DNA from: Sphingorhabdus pulchriflava
GTDB lineage: Bacteria > Pseudomonadota > Alphaproteobacteria > Sphingomonadales > Sphingomonadaceae
Assembly (NCBI RefSeq): GCF_003367235.1
Contig: NZ_QRGP01000002.1
Span: 310,001 to 374,000 of the forward strand
Length of the DNA stretch: 64,000 bases
Direction: 5' to 3'
Part shown: positions 42,102 through 51,440 of the stretch, piece by piece
Numbering within the stretch: position 1 is the stretch's first letter
Layout: each line of letters opens with the position of its first letter
Program-made: the position numbers and the translations under genes
Notes under the pieces: generated by a model
The model's database searches: none
Seen by the model: only the letters and a program-made list of their open reading frames with translations
Told to the model about the DNA's origin: nothing

Positions 42102-43238
42102 TCAAACCATCTCCGCCAGCGTCGCGAGACATTCCTGAGCCAGCAGCTTGCAGCGTTCGGGCGACCAGCCTTGTTCCGGATCGTTGGCGTTGATGGTGTC
42201 CTTGAACGGCATCTCGAGTGTCATCGAAACACAGCCGTGAGACGGGCCAAAGCGTTCGGCGAGTTGGTTGGTCGACATGGTAAGGTTCGCCTTGCCCGGG
42301 CCGGAAATTCCATAGCCCAGCTTGGTCTGGAAATCGGGGGTGCGTTCGGCGAGGCGGTTGATGAAGCGGGTATAACGCTCACCCTGCGCGTCGGTCCAGG
42401 ACGGGATGCCTTCAAAGCCTGCCATGAAGGCAGCCGGGATCGCTTCGTCGCCATGCACGTCCATCGCCCAATGCACTCCGGTTGCGTCCATCGCGTTGCG
42501 GATGGCGAGGACTTCGGGGCTGCGTTCGGCGCTGGGCTCGGCCCATTCGCGGTTGAGGTTCACGCCAACATAGTTGGTGCGCAGATGGCCCCGGCAGCTG
42601 CCGTCGGGGTTGCAATTGGGCACGACATGGATGCGGCATTTTTCGAGCAATTTGCGCGTGTGCGGGTCGCTGGGGTCGGTCAGCATGTCCAATGCGCCTT
42701 CCATCCACCATTCGGCCATGCTCTCGCCCGGATGCTGGCGGGCGTAAAGCCAGACCTGTGTGTCGCCATTGCCCATTTCGAGGCAGTCGATCGGCTGGCC
42801 TTCCAGGCTTGTGCCGAGGCAGCGATAGTCGACTCCCTCGCAGGCGGCGGTTTCCGAGACGAGGTCGTGGTGCCGCTCCATCGAATAGGGTGCGAAATAG
42901 GCAAACCAGGCGAGACCCGAGACGCTGGTGTAGCGGATGGTCAGCGTGCCGCCATCCTCAGCCTTGTCATAGCTGGTCTCAGCACGTGCCCAATAGTCAC
43001 GGTCTTCGGAAACGCAGGCGCGGTAATCGGGCCAACCGCCGGGATAGGCGCTTCTTTCAAGGCCGGTGATTTTCAGGATAAATTCTTCGCCCGCCTCGGC
43101 AACGACACGGAAATGGAACCATTGGAAGAAGTCCGAATCCTTGTCCTTGCGGATGGATAGCCTGGCAGTTGCGCCGTCGATCGAATCGGTGATGATATTG
43201 CCGCTGTCGAAGGCGGCGTTGATGCTGTGAATTGTCAT
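42102..43238 (-). CDS. M14 family zinc carboxypeptidase (cytosolic CCP-like)
   Basis: A 378-residue protein. The first 130 residues form a beta-rich N-terminal domain ([19 protein letters not shown]) like that of M14D cytosolic carboxypeptidases. The peptidase domain follows with the zinc motif [16 protein letters not shown] (HxxE), [28 protein letters not shown] (in part), the third zinc histidine in [13 protein letters not shown] and a catalytic glutamate in MTLEMPFKD. All metal and catalytic residues are present. Bacterial members are thought to act as deglutamylase-like carboxypeptidases on unknown substrates. No signal peptide. Confidence 0.9.
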   Translation of the reverse strand: MTIHSINAAFDSGNIITDSIDGATARLSIRKDKDSDFFQWFHFRVVAEAGEEFILKITGLERSAYPGGWPDYRACVSEDRDYWARAETSYDKAEDGGTLTIRYTSVSGLAWFAYFAPYSMERHHDLVSETAACEGVDYRCLGTSLEGQPIDCLEMGNGDTQVWLYARQHPGESMAEWWMEGALDMLTDPSDPHTRKLLEKCRIHVVPNCNPDGSCRGHLRTNYVGVNLNREWAEPSAERSPEVLAIRNAMDATGVHWAMDVHGDEAIPAAFMAGFEGIPSWTDAQGERYTRFINRLAERTPDFQTKLGYGISGPGKANLTMSTNQLAERFGPSHGCVSMTLEMPFKDTINANDPEQGWSPERCKLLAQECLATLAEMV

Positions 43239-43284
43239 GGGGCGGCGGATTAGCCGCCTTATGCCCGACTGTCGAGTGTACGGC

Positions 43285-43881
43285 CTATGGAACGGTTATC
43301 GCTTCCCCACTAATTCCGGGAAATTCCTTGAATAGCGCCTCTGCCAGCTTCGACGCTGCAATGCCTGGTTGTGCCGATGGTGAATTTGCCGCGCCGCGTT
43401 GGACTGCCTTCCCTTCCCATATAATCAGGTTGTCCGCGCTGCGTACGATCCGAACGCGAAGCGTTGTTTCGACGCCGCGCTGGTCGGCAAGCGCGTTCAG
43501 GTTCACACCTACGCCAACCCCTACGCCCGACCCGTAGCTTCCGGTCGAACCGCCCACGCCGACAGACACAGGATTACGATCATTGCCGCGAAATTCGACA
43601 CGCTGGACCGAAACTTCGGCGACGACGTCGCTGCCGACAAGGGCTTCGCTATAGCCGACGCGATTCATTTCGCGCTCGATCGCTGCCAAATAGGGTGACA
43701 AGGTCAGGCCGTCCCCTGCTCGCATGTCGCCTGCGGGAGTAACCGAAAAGCTGCCTGAACCATAGACCACGCCCTCAGCGACCCGATTGAAACGGGTTAC
43801 CTCAACAGGACCGGTCGGAATCGCGCAGGCCGAAAGCGACAGCGGGATAAGGATGAGCGGGAGCGTGCGGAACAGGTTCAT
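43285..43881 (-). CDS. DUF4136 lipoprotein
   Basis: A 198-residue lipoprotein: signal peptide with lipobox LSACA (cysteine at residue 19), then a DUF4136-like domain. The start of the mature part reads [12 protein letters not shown], and the C-terminal [22 protein letters not shown] fits the family. A glycine-rich loop ([20 protein letters not shown]) is in the middle, as is common. Function is unknown. It is separated from the M14 gene by about 45 bases on the same strand. Confidence 0.82.
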   Translation of the reverse strand: MNLFRTLPLILIPLSLSACAIPTGPVEVTRFNRVAEGVVYGSGSFSVTPAGDMRAGDGLTLSPYLAAIEREMNRVGYSEALVGSDVVAEVSVQRVEFRGNDRNPVSVGVGGSTGSYGSGVGVGVGVNLNALADQRGVETTLRVRIVRSADNLIIWEGKAVQRGAANSPSAQPGIAASKLAEALFKEFPGISGEAITVP

Positions 43882-43999
43882 GGCATAACCCTAAACGCTT
43901 CGCCAAAAAGCCGCAATGGCGCTTGACTTTGATGGCCTTCCCCCATAGAGGCGCGCCTTCAATTTCACGCAGCTTTGCACTTTTTAACGGGTAGATCCG

Positions 44000-44125
44000 A
44001 TGAAGATCGTCAATTCTCTTAAGTCCCTCAAGGGCCGCCACCGCGACAACCGCGTGATTCGCCGTCGTGGCCGCGTCTATGTCATCAACAAGACCAACCG
44101 CCGCTTTAAAGCCCGCCAGGGCTGA
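44000..44125 (+). CDS. rpmJ: 50S ribosomal protein L36, cysteine-free form
   Basis: A 41-residue basic protein, [20 protein letters not shown] and so on, ending RRFKARQG. It is the long L36 variant found in many Proteobacteria, in which the four zinc-binding residues of the classical form are replaced; here only one histidine and no cysteine are present. It stabilises 23S rRNA in the large subunit. It stands alone between a lipoprotein gene and a HAD gene and is followed by a strong terminator. Independence from zinc may matter under zinc limitation. Confidence 0.93.
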   Translation: MKIVNSLKSLKGRHRDNRVIRRRGRVYVINKTNRRFKARQG

Positions 44126-44163
44126 TTCGCCGGTATGTCCGGCATGCGCTGCATGCCAGCTAT

Positions 44164-44195
44164 AACCGCCCCGGAAAATCCGCGGGCGGTTTTTT
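44164..44195 (+). terminator. Rho-independent terminator after rpmJ
   Basis: AACCGCCC, a 12-base loop, GGGCGGTT, then TTTTT. The stem is perfect over eight bases. It lies 39 bases past the rpmJ stop and just upstream of the HAD gene. Confidence 0.88.
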
Positions 44196-44218
44196 GCGTT
44201 TGAGTGCCGGAGAAGCAG

Positions 44219-44827
44219 ATGACTGCGATTCGCGCGGTAGTCTTTGATGTCGGGCGGGTGCTGGTGCAGTGGGAATTGCGGGCACTGTTCGAAAAACTGA
44301 TCGAGGATCAGAGCGAACTCGATTGGTTCCTGCAAAATGTTGTGACGCCGGAATGGCATTTTCAGCATGATGCTGGCCGACCACTGGCAGAGATGGTGCC
44401 CGAACTTCAGGTGCAGTTTCCAGCCTACGCCGCGCATATCAATGCTTATGCCACACGCTTCAATGAAACCATCCCCGGGCCGGTGGCTGGATCCTTCGAA
44501 ATAGTCGAAGACCTGGCGCGCCGCGACGTGCCGTTATTTGCGATTACCAATTTTGGGGCAGAATTCTGGGCTGGATTTCGGCCCACTCAGCCGGTCTTCA
44601 CCCACTTCAGCGACATCGTCGTTTCAGGCGAGGAAAATCTGACCAAGCCCGATCCGGCGATCTATCGGCTCGCGCTCGACCGCTTCGGTCTGGCGGAAGG
44701 AGAAGGGCTGTTTGTCGACGACAGCCTGCCCAATGTGGAGGGCGCGCGGGCGAATGGATTTGCCGCCCATCATTTCACCGATGCGCCAACGCTGCGAGCC
44801 GAGCTCGAGGCTCTAAAGCTCCTTTGA
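44219..44827 (+). CDS. HAD superfamily hydrolase
   Basis: A 202-residue haloacid dehalogenase-like protein (YihX-type subfamily 1A). The nucleophile motif is VVFDVGRVLVQWE; in this subgroup the second Asp of DxD is replaced by Gly, as seen here. The helical cap follows (residues 20-85), then ITNFGAEF for motif II, KPDPAIYRLAL for motif III and FVDDSLPNVEGARANGF for motif IV. These enzymes are usually small phosphatases of sugar phosphates; the substrate is unknown. GGAG at the right spacing precedes ATG 44219, deciding it over an in-frame ATG at 44204. Confidence 0.88.
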   Translation: MTAIRAVVFDVGRVLVQWELRALFEKLIEDQSELDWFLQNVVTPEWHFQHDAGRPLAEMVPELQVQFPAYAAHINAYATRFNETIPGPVAGSFEIVEDLARRDVPLFAITNFGAEFWAGFRPTQPVFTHFSDIVVSGEENLTKPDPAIYRLALDRFGLAEGEGLFVDDSLPNVEGARANGFAAHHFTDAPTLRAELEALKLL

Positions 44828-44915
44828 TAAAAAAGCGCGTTCGGGCCACTTCCCTTGTGCGTCAAGCTGTGCTTAAGCGACCGGCGAATCTGGCATCGGA
44901 AGGACGCAATCTCCC

Positions 44916-46121
44916 ATGAACATCCATGAATATCAGGCCAAGGAACTGCTGGCGAAATTCGGCGTTGCCGTGCCCAAGGGCATTGCGGCACTCTCGGTCG
45001 AAGAAGCCGTTGCCGCTGCCAAGCAGCTGCCGGGACCGCTTTATGTCGTGAAATCGCAGATCCACGCCGGCGGCCGCGGCAAGGGCAAGTTCAAAGAACT
45101 GGGTCCTGATGCGAAGGGCGGTGTCCGTCTGGCCAAGAGCATCGAAGAAGTCGAAGCACATGCCAAGGAAATGCTCGGCAACACGCTCGTGACTATCCAG
45201 ACCGGACCTGAAGGCAAGCAGGTCAACCGGCTTTACATTACCGATGGCGCAGACATTAAGCAGGAATTCTATCTTGCGCTTCTCGTTGATCGTGCGACCA
45301 GCCGCATTGCAGTTGTCGCTTCGACCGAAGGCGGAATGGACATTGAAGAAGTCGCGCACAACACGCCCGACAAGATCCACACCATTACGATTGACCCAGC
45401 AACAGGGCTTCAGCCGCACCATGGCCGCAGCGTTGCCAAGGCGCTGGGCCTGTCAGGCGATCTGGCAAAGCAGGCTGCCAAGGTTTTAGCTGGCCTCTAT
45501 GCAGCATTTCTCGGTTGCGATGCCGAACAGATCGAAATCAACCCACTTGCTGTGTGTGAAGGTGCCAATGGCGACGAACTGCTGGTGCTTGACGCCAAGG
45601 TCGGCTTCGATGGCAACGCCATGTTCCGCCACAAGGATCTCGCCGAACTGCGCGATCTGACCGAGGAAGACCCGGCAGAAGTCGAAGCCAGCGAATATGA
45701 CCTCGCTTACATCAAGCTCGACGGCAATATCGGCTGCATGGTCAATGGCGCCGGTCTTGCCATGGCGACGATGGACATCATCAAGCTGAACGGCGAATTC
45801 CCCGCCAACTTCCTCGACGTCGGCGGCGGCGCCAACAAGGAAAAGGTCACCGCGGCGTTCAAGATCATTCTGAAAGACCCGGCGGTGAAGGGCATTCTCG
45901 TCAACATCTTTGGCGGTATCATGAAGTGCGACATCATCGCCGAGGGCATCGTTGCAGCGGCGAAGGAAGTGAACCTCTCGGTTCCGCTCGTCGTCCGCCT
46001 CGAAGGCACCAATGTGCAGCAGGGCAAGGATATCCTTGCGAATAGTGGCCTCCCGATCGTTCCTGCGAACGACCTTGGCGATGCCGCGAAAAAGATTGTC
46101 GCCGAGGTTCGCGCGGCTTGA
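44916..46121 (+). CDS. sucC: Succinate-CoA ligase (ADP-forming) beta subunit
   Basis: A 401-residue ATP-grasp protein that forms, with SucD, the TCA-cycle enzyme making succinate and ATP/GTP from succinyl-CoA. The start [78 protein letters not shown] and [17 protein letters not shown] are classical. Length is normal. sucD is not adjacent; instead the gene is followed by hairpin repeats and etfBA, so SucD must be encoded elsewhere. GGAAG precedes the ATG. Confidence 0.96.
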   Translation: MNIHEYQAKELLAKFGVAVPKGIAALSVEEAVAAAKQLPGPLYVVKSQIHAGGRGKGKFKELGPDAKGGVRLAKSIEEVEAHAKEMLGNTLVTIQTGPEGKQVNRLYITDGADIKQEFYLALLVDRATSRIAVVASTEGGMDIEEVAHNTPDKIHTITIDPATGLQPHHGRSVAKALGLSGDLAKQAAKVLAGLYAAFLGCDAEQIEINPLAVCEGANGDELLVLDAKVGFDGNAMFRHKDLAELRDLTEEDPAEVEASEYDLAYIKLDGNIGCMVNGAGLAMATMDIIKLNGEFPANFLDVGGGANKEKVTAAFKIILKDPAVKGILVNIFGGIMKCDIIAEGIVAAAKEVNLSVPLVVRLEGTNVQQGKDILANSGLPIVPANDLGDAAKKIVAEVRAA

Positions 46122-46129
46122 GAAACAAG

Positions 46130-46280
46130 ACCTCTCTCCTTCGGGGGAGAGGAACGAGACTTGGCAGCTTGCTGCCTAGTCGCAGTCGAGAGGGGCTGAT
46201 CTCGCGCCGGAGCCCCGCTCTCAAGACTTGGCTAGGAAATATGTTTCCTAGCCAAGTCTTTCTCTCCCCTGAAAGAGAGA
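46130..46280. repeat. Composite array of hairpins between sucC and etfB
   Basis: Several hairpins in tandem. First, CTCTCC-loop-GGGAGAG at 46130-46155, shared with 33807-33829. Second, GACTTGGCAGC/GCTGCCTAGTC at 46158-46181 (one mismatch). Third, the perfect 17-base arms AAGACTTGGCTAGGAAA (46223-46239) and its complement (46244-46260), loop TATG. Fourth, CTCTC.../GAGAG at 46261-46280. The second and third both begin GACTTGG. It is likely to terminate sucC transcription, but its size suggests a mobile repeat. Confidence 0.75.
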
Positions 46281-46290
46281 GACTGCCTAC

Positions 46291-46313
46291 TTGACGTTAA
46301 CGTAAACGTCATT
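46291..46313 (+). promoter_or_regulatory. LiuR-like operator upstream of etfBA
   Basis: TTGACGTTAACGTAAACGTC followed by ATT. The dyad TGACGTT/AACGTCA has perfect seven-base arms around AACGTA. It resembles the MerR-family LiuR motif for branched-chain acyl-CoA degradation genes (TTTACGTAAACGTAAA-like as I recall), and electron-transfer flavoprotein genes are known targets of such regulons. It ends about 70 bases before the etfB ATG, and TTGACG can serve as a -35 element. Confidence 0.6.
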
Positions 46314-46381
46314 CATAGGGCGCCAGTTTTTGGGGCTATCCTGCCCCGTAAGGTGAGTCGGTTAGGAAAGGGAGAGACCCC

Positions 46382-47128
46382 ATGAAGATCCTCGTCCCCG
46401 TTAAACGGGTGATCGACTATAATGTGAAACCCCGCGTAAAGCCGGATGGCACGGGTGTGGATCTGTCGAATGTCAAAATGTCGATGAACCCCTTTGATGA
46501 AATCGCTGTCGAAGAAGCGATCCGTCTGAAGGAAAAGGGTGCGGCTGCTGAGATCGTTGCGGTCTCGATCGGCCCCGACAAGGCGCAGGAAACGCTGCGC
46601 ACCGCGCTCGCCATGGGTGCAGACCGTGCGATCCTCGTGGTTGCCGAAGATGTCGAACCCTTGGGCGTTGCCAAGATCCTTGCCAAGATTGTCGAAGAAG
46701 AAGCCCCGGGCCTCGTCATTCTCGGCAAGCAAGCGATCGACGACGATTCGAACCAGACTGGCCAGATGCTGGCTGCACTCACCGGCCGTCCACAGGGCAC
46801 CTTTGCTTCGAAGGTCGAAGTGAAGGGAGATGCCGTCGAAGTGACCCGTGAAGTCGATGGCGGCCTTGAAACCGTCAGCCTGAAGACCCCGGCAATCGTC
46901 ACCACCGATCTTCGCCTGAACGAGCCGCGCTATGCATCGCTGCCCAACATCATGAAGGCAAAGTCGAAGCCGCTCGCGCAGAAAACCCCCGCCGATTATG
47001 GCGTCGATGTCAGCCCGCGTCTGAAAACATTGAAGGTTGCCGAACCGCCGGTGCGCAGCGCCGGTATCAAGGTTGCCGATGTTGATGCGCTTGTTGCCAA
47101 GCTCAAGGAAATGGGAGTCGCAGGATGA
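46382..47128 (+). CDS. etfB: Electron transfer flavoprotein beta subunit
   Basis: A 248-residue ETF small subunit. [64 protein letters not shown] and the conserved ETF-beta signature [31 protein letters not shown] (in part) are clear. With EtfA it accepts electrons from acyl-CoA dehydrogenases and passes them to ETF-ubiquinone oxidoreductase. Its stop overlaps the etfA start by four bases, so the subunits are co-translated. A LiuR-like palindrome upstream suggests control with fatty acid or branched-chain degradation. Confidence 0.96.
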   Translation: MKILVPVKRVIDYNVKPRVKPDGTGVDLSNVKMSMNPFDEIAVEEAIRLKEKGAAAEIVAVSIGPDKAQETLRTALAMGADRAILVVAEDVEPLGVAKILAKIVEEEAPGLVILGKQAIDDDSNQTGQMLAALTGRPQGTFASKVEVKGDAVEVTREVDGGLETVSLKTPAIVTTDLRLNEPRYASLPNIMKAKSKPLAQKTPADYGVDVSPRLKTLKVAEPPVRSAGIKVADVDALVAKLKEMGVAG

Positions 47129-48054
47129 AGACGCTCGTTTATGTCGAACATGACAATGCCTCGATGAAGGATGCGACGCTGGCCGTCGTGACCGCTGCTT
47201 CGCAGCTTGGCGAAGTGCATGCGCTGGTTGCGGGCCACAATTGCGGTGCGGTTGCCGATGCGGCTGCCAAGATTGCAGGCGTTTCCAAGGTGCATGTCGC
47301 CGATAACGCCGCTTATGCCAACCAGCTTGCGGAAAATGTCGCACCGCTGGTCGCCGATCTGATGGGTCATCATGATGCGGTGCTGTTCCCCGCAACCGCG
47401 CATGGCAAGAACATCGCCCCTCGCGTGGCTGCCCAGCTCGACGTGATGCAGATCAGCGATATCCTCTCGGTTGAAAGCGCCGATACCTTCACCCGCCCGA
47501 TCTACGCCGGTAATGCTATCGCTACCGTGCAGTCGTCGGATGCGAAGAAGGTGATCACCGTTCGCGGCACCGCCTTTGCCAAGGCAGAAGTTGCCGGCGG
47601 CAGCGCCGCTGTCGAAGCCGTTTCGGGCCCCGGCGATGCTGGCACCTCGAGCTTTGTTGGCGCGGAAATCGTCAAGCTCGAGCGTCCCGAACTCACCAGT
47701 GCGAAGATCATCGTTTCGGGTGGTCGCGCACTTAAGGACGGACCGACTTTCGAAGCCACCATCTTCCCGCTTGCGGACAAGCTGGGTGCAGCGGTTGGTG
47801 CTTCGCGCGCTGCGGTCGATGCGGGCTATGTCCCCAACGATTATCAGGTCGGCCAGACCGGCAAGATCGTCGCCCCCGAAGTCTATATCGCTGTCGGCAT
47901 TTCCGGCGCGATCCAGCACCTTGCGGGCATGAAGGATTCGAAAACCATCATAGCGATCAACAAGGACGAAGACGCACCGATCTTCCAGGTCGCGGATATC
48001 GGCCTTGTGGCAGACCTGTTCAACGCCGTGCCGGAATTGACCGGCAAGCTTTGA
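47125..48054 (+). CDS. etfA: Electron transfer flavoprotein alpha subunit
   Basis: A 309-residue ETF large subunit carrying most of the FAD site. [38 protein letters not shown] and the C-terminal FAD-binding signature [35 protein letters not shown] (in part) are diagnostic; GGRALKD and [21 protein letters not shown] lie before it. All key residues are present. Second gene of the etfBA operon, followed by a terminator at 48076-48105. Confidence 0.96.
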   Translation: MKTLVYVEHDNASMKDATLAVVTAASQLGEVHALVAGHNCGAVADAAAKIAGVSKVHVADNAAYANQLAENVAPLVADLMGHHDAVLFPATAHGKNIAPRVAAQLDVMQISDILSVESADTFTRPIYAGNAIATVQSSDAKKVITVRGTAFAKAEVAGGSAAVEAVSGPGDAGTSSFVGAEIVKLERPELTSAKIIVSGGRALKDGPTFEATIFPLADKLGAAVGASRAAVDAGYVPNDYQVGQTGKIVAPEVYIAVGISGAIQHLAGMKDSKTIIAINKDEDAPIFQVADIGLVADLFNAVPELTGKL

Positions 48055-48075
48055 GTTTTCTCAAAGAAACTTTAT

Positions 48076-48105
48076 AAAAGGGGCGGCCTTATTGGTCGCC
48101 CTTTT
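48076..48105 (+). terminator. Terminator after etfBA
   Basis: GGGCGGCC, loop TTATT, GGTCGCCC, then TTTTC. An eight-base stem with one G-T pair, 26 bases past the etfA stop. Confidence 0.85.
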
Positions 48106-48187
48106 CATTTGTGGCCTAGTGATTCAAGGCGTTGCTTTCAGGTAATTTTTATTACAAACCATTGAAGCGCTGGAAGCGAGGAGTGAG

Positions 48188-49096
48188 ATGAAAACTAGAC
48201 GCTTTTCTTGGATTTTCTTACCCGTTTTTGCCGCACTGGCTTGCACGCCTGCGCATGCCAAGGAACCTTTAAGGCTGGCAGCTAGTTCGAATTGGCACGT
48301 CGATTATGGCGCCGACTATTGTCGACTGGCGCGGCAATATGGTGAAGGCGAGAATATCGTCTTTGCCTTTTTCGACAAATTTGGCCCCGACGAAGGCTTT
48401 CGCATAACCATAGCAGGAAAACCTGTCCGTACTGACGTGCTGAAAGCCGATGCGTGGGTTCAATTCGGACCATCCGAAGCCAAACAGCCGCTTCCTTTCT
48501 TGAAGGGCAATGTAGGAAAAAACGCGGCGTTACTTTTCAGTTCGGATGCACGAATTGCGCCTCCTTCGGACGATGAACTGAAGGCGATAAAGGATAAGAA
48601 GGAAGGCGAGTGGATCGAATTGGAGCCGATTGCTGCTAAGCGTTATGAGGCGATTCAACATCTGGAAATAGGTAAGCCCCTTCGCCAAACTATCGTCCTT
48701 GAAACGGGGCCTCTTAAAAGGCCGATGGAATCGTTGGACAAATGCATTGACGAACTCCTTACCCATTGGGGCATTGATGTAGAAAAGCACAAAAATCTGA
48801 AACGATCGCCTGTCCCCGCACAAAATCCCGGTCGCTGGATCTATTCGTCCGATTATCCGATGGACATGCTGCAAATCGGTCAACCTGCCCTCGTCGAATT
48901 CCGTCTAAGCGTAAACGAAGACGGGAAGCCGACCGCTTGTCACATTCAGGCAACGACAAGGCCCAAAGAGTTCGACGATGCCGTTTGCAAATCATTATTG
49001 CGCCGAGCCGCATTCGAACCGGCGTTGGACAGCGATGGCAAACCGATAGCATCCTATTGGCGAAGCCGCGTTCGGTTTCAAATCCCCGGTATTTGA
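48188..49096 (+). CDS. Exported protein with TonB-type C-terminal domain
   Basis: A 302-residue protein with a signal peptide (PVFAALACTPAHA). The last 95 residues match a TonB/energy transducer C-terminal domain: YPMDMLQIGQPALVEFRLSVNEDGKPTACHI with the family's GxVxxxFxVxxDGxxxxxxV pattern, then FDDAVCKSLLRRAAFEPALDSDGKPIASY. The N-terminal 200 residues are not recognised and lack a TM helix or proline-rich linker, so it is not a canonical TonB. Similar stand-alone TonB-domain proteins are common in sphingomonads with unknown partners. Confidence 0.78.
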   Translation: MKTRRFSWIFLPVFAALACTPAHAKEPLRLAASSNWHVDYGADYCRLARQYGEGENIVFAFFDKFGPDEGFRITIAGKPVRTDVLKADAWVQFGPSEAKQPLPFLKGNVGKNAALLFSSDARIAPPSDDELKAIKDKKEGEWIELEPIAAKRYEAIQHLEIGKPLRQTIVLETGPLKRPMESLDKCIDELLTHWGIDVEKHKNLKRSPVPAQNPGRWIYSSDYPMDMLQIGQPALVEFRLSVNEDGKPTACHIQATTRPKEFDDAVCKSLLRRAAFEPALDSDGKPIASYWRSRVRFQIPGI

Positions 49097-49104
49097 GAGA
49101 TAAA

Positions 49105-49881
49105 ATGTTGGTCACCACAGAAGTCGAAGATGGGATTGCCGTCGTAACTCTCAACCGCCCAGAAGCGATGAATGCCCTGTCGCGGGCGTTGCGGGCGGAA
49201 TTGGCAAAGGCGATGCGGGCTGTGGATGCTGATGAAAGCGTCCGCTGCGTCATCCTGACCGGGGCAGGTGAGCGCGCCTTTACCGCTGGGCTCGATCTGA
49301 AGGAATTGGGTGCGGATACCAGCAATCTGGGCGCGGCCAATGCCGAAAGCGCTGATGAAAATCCGGTGAAAGCGATCGAGATTTGCCGCAAGCCGGTTAT
49401 TGGCGCAATCAACGGCGTTGCCATCACCGGCGGGTTCGAGGTAGCAATCGCCTGCGACATCCTGATCGCCTCCACCAACGCCCGTTTTGCCGATACCCAC
49501 GCCCGGGTTGGCATCATGCCCGGCTGGGGCCTCTCGCAGAAACTGTCGCGCACCATTGGCATTTCACGCGCGAAGCAATTGTCGTTCAGCGGCAATTTTC
49601 TCGACGCCGAAACCGCTTGTGCCTGGGGGCTGGTCAACTCAGTCGTGCCGGCCAACGAACTTTTGACGCATGCCAAGGCGCTGGCGCGCGATATAGCCTC
49701 CGTCGATCCGGCGATGGTGCAGACCTATAAGCGATTGATCGACGACGGCTACGCATTGCCCTTCGGCGAAGCGATGGAGCACGAGGCCCGCGTTTCGCGC
49801 GCCGCCAACGGTCAGGTCAGCGCAGAAGAGGTGGAAGCACGCCGCATGGTCGTCATCGAACGTGGGCGGAAGCAGGGTTAG
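49105..49881 (+). CDS. Enoyl-CoA hydratase (crotonase family)
   Basis: A 258-residue crotonase. ILTGAGERAFTAGLDLKELG and KPVIGAINGVAITGGFEVAIACDILIAS contain the CoA-binding and oxyanion-hole loops. FADTHARVGIMPGWGLSQKLSRTIG follows; the hydratase glutamate region reads MPGWG, so the classical second Glu is not obvious here and activity may differ from a standard hydratase. GLVNSVVPANELLTHAKALA is the normal C-terminal helix region. ATG 49105 is right; readings upstream run antisense to the previous gene. It is second to a TonB-domain gene, nine bases away. Confidence 0.87.
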   Translation: MLVTTEVEDGIAVVTLNRPEAMNALSRALRAELAKAMRAVDADESVRCVILTGAGERAFTAGLDLKELGADTSNLGAANAESADENPVKAIEICRKPVIGAINGVAITGGFEVAIACDILIASTNARFADTHARVGIMPGWGLSQKLSRTIGISRAKQLSFSGNFLDAETACAWGLVNSVVPANELLTHAKALARDIASVDPAMVQTYKRLIDDGYALPFGEAMEHEARVSRAANGQVSAEEVEARRMVVIERGRKQG

Positions 49882-50963
49882 AAACCGGTCGACACGGTCA
49901 ATGCTAATCCGTCCTTTGGATTGGCATTCCCTGCAACCCGCTGTCGCCAATCGAGTTGCAGGGTAAAATCCGCAAAACGTGTTTCGACGCGGGTGGCAAT
50001 CGTCGGGCCAACGTCCAGTCGCCGCACGCCCGGTTGCCCTCCGGCCCACGCGCCTGCTCCTGCAGATAGCGGCAAGCCAGCAAGCGTCGCCACCGGATGC
50101 AGCATGCGACCATGGGCATCGAAGAAACCGCCGCCGTTCTTGCCGCTGACATATCCAGCCTGCCCATAGGCGTCGAGTTTCGCCTTACCGATAATTGCCA
50201 CATCATTGACGCCGCCTGCAGCATAGAAAGCGAACCTGTCCTTGCCATCGAGTCGGAAACGTCGCTCCGCGGACACTGATATCGGCCAGTGGCGGTTAAG
50301 CTGCCACCGTGCGCCCAGCGCGAGTTCGCGTTCATTCCCATCCGGGGTGGCGGACGCTCTTGCGAGCAGCGCGACGCCTTTTTCAACTCTGCTAAAGGGA
50401 TCCCAAGTTGCGATCAATCCGGCCTGACTTCCTCCATATTGCGCGGCGGGTGCAAAGGCATCGGATCCGCTGCCCTGTCGCCACAAACTATACCCATATA
50501 GCTGAATGCGGCGTTGGCGTTGCGCGGCGGGCAGATTTGCGGGTGTCAAAGCGGTCGGTACCGTTGGAACTGCAGCAGCCACTTGCGCGAATGGCAGTGG
50601 CTGAACAGTTCCGCTACCAGCGCCTTGTTCTGTCGACCGCATCATATGCGGTGCCTGTTTGCCAATGCGAACAGGGCGGTAGAATGTCCAGCCATCGCGC
50701 TCGGGTTGCGGATTGCCCGATACCGAACCAGATTTGGCTATCGGATTGTCCAACAGGCCGGGCCAGAAGGGACAAGCCAGTTCGGGATTCGGGTCGCGTA
50801 CTGCGATATGCGGTGCCTTTGGTGCAACCCGGCCAATGATTTGTTCGGTCGGTGCTGGCTCAGACTGCAACGCGAATGCGCGTCCGACACTCCAACCGGC
50901 AATGACCAGGACGGGATAGATGAGTGCACGCCCCCTCAGCCCCGAAGTCGGTGCTTCGATCAT
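49878..50963 (-). CDS. Probable outer-membrane protein of unknown function
   Basis: A 361-residue protein. A hydrophobic segment at residues 12-31 may be a signal peptide or TM anchor. The middle is proline-rich (TVPTALTPANLPAAQ) and low in charge; the C-terminal 190 residues alternate polar and hydrophobic residues with many aromatic and glycine residues (LYGYSLWRQGSG, AFYAAGGVNDVAII, GYVSGKNGGGFFDAH) and the last residue is phenylalanine, as in beta-barrel proteins. I do not recognise a family; polysaccharide or secretion roles are possible but unproven. It overlaps the convergent crotonase gene by four bases and is first or last in a group of four unrecognised genes. Confidence 0.6.
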   Translation of the reverse strand: MIEAPTSGLRGRALIYPVLVIAGWSVGRAFALQSEPAPTEQIIGRVAPKAPHIAVRDPNPELACPFWPGLLDNPIAKSGSVSGNPQPERDGWTFYRPVRIGKQAPHMMRSTEQGAGSGTVQPLPFAQVAAAVPTVPTALTPANLPAAQRQRRIQLYGYSLWRQGSGSDAFAPAAQYGGSQAGLIATWDPFSRVEKGVALLARASATPDGNERELALGARWQLNRHWPISVSAERRFRLDGKDRFAFYAAGGVNDVAIIGKAKLDAYGQAGYVSGKNGGGFFDAHGRMLHPVATLAGLPLSAGAGAWAGGQPGVRRLDVGPTIATRVETRFADFTLQLDWRQRVAGNANPKDGLALTVSTGF

Positions 50964-51000
50964 ATTTTGCTCCTACAGTAAGGCCGTCAGGATCTAAGGC

Positions 51001-51417
51001 TCAGCCCTGCGGATATCCGACATGTCGAGTTCGTTTGATCGATGCGCAGATGATCAGTGCCAGCATAGGATAAGCCAGGTACATGGTCATCAGGGCATAA
51101 GGCGCTGGCAATATGTCATCGAACAGAGCCCTTTGTGCATGAACCAGCACAGCCACCAACTGCCAGCCAGTTACCCAATAAGGCCAGAACCGGTCGCTGC
51201 GCAGCGACAGCCACCAGAAACTTGCGAGCACAATCAGGTCGACAAGCATCAGATCAACAATCAGTTTTGACCAATTGGCGTCGAAGCCAAGCAGCGACGA
51301 TGCGAGCGATCCGGACAAAGCCGTTGCCGCCCCCCATTTTTCGCTGCCCGCTCCTTTCCAAAAGGCCAGAACAACGGTCAGACCCAGAAACATGTAATAG
51401 AAATAAGCGTGGTTCAC
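51001..51417 (-). CDS. Small membrane protein of unknown function
   Basis: A 138-residue protein with four predicted TM helices (YFYYMFLGLTVVLAFW, LIVDLMLVDLIVLASFWWLSL, YWVTGWQLVAVLVHAQRALF and LMTMYLAYPMLALIICASI). There is no signal peptide and no motif I recognise. The arrangement of aromatic residues at helix ends and the C-terminal basic tail (KRTRHVGYPQG) give its orientation only weakly. It lies 38 bases upstream of the probable outer-membrane protein gene and downstream of the helical protein gene, same strand, and so belongs to the same putative operon. Confidence 0.65.
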   Translation of the reverse strand: MNHAYFYYMFLGLTVVLAFWKGAGSEKWGAATALSGSLASSLLGFDANWSKLIVDLMLVDLIVLASFWWLSLRSDRFWPYWVTGWQLVAVLVHAQRALFDDILPAPYALMTMYLAYPMLALIICASIKRTRHVGYPQG

Positions 51418-51440
51418 AGTATATCCGGGCCTGACATGAC

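Noticed and set aside
41991-43160. Plus-strand open frame opposite the M14 carboxypeptidase gene
   Set aside because: Antisense shadow; the minus-strand product has intact zinc motifs.
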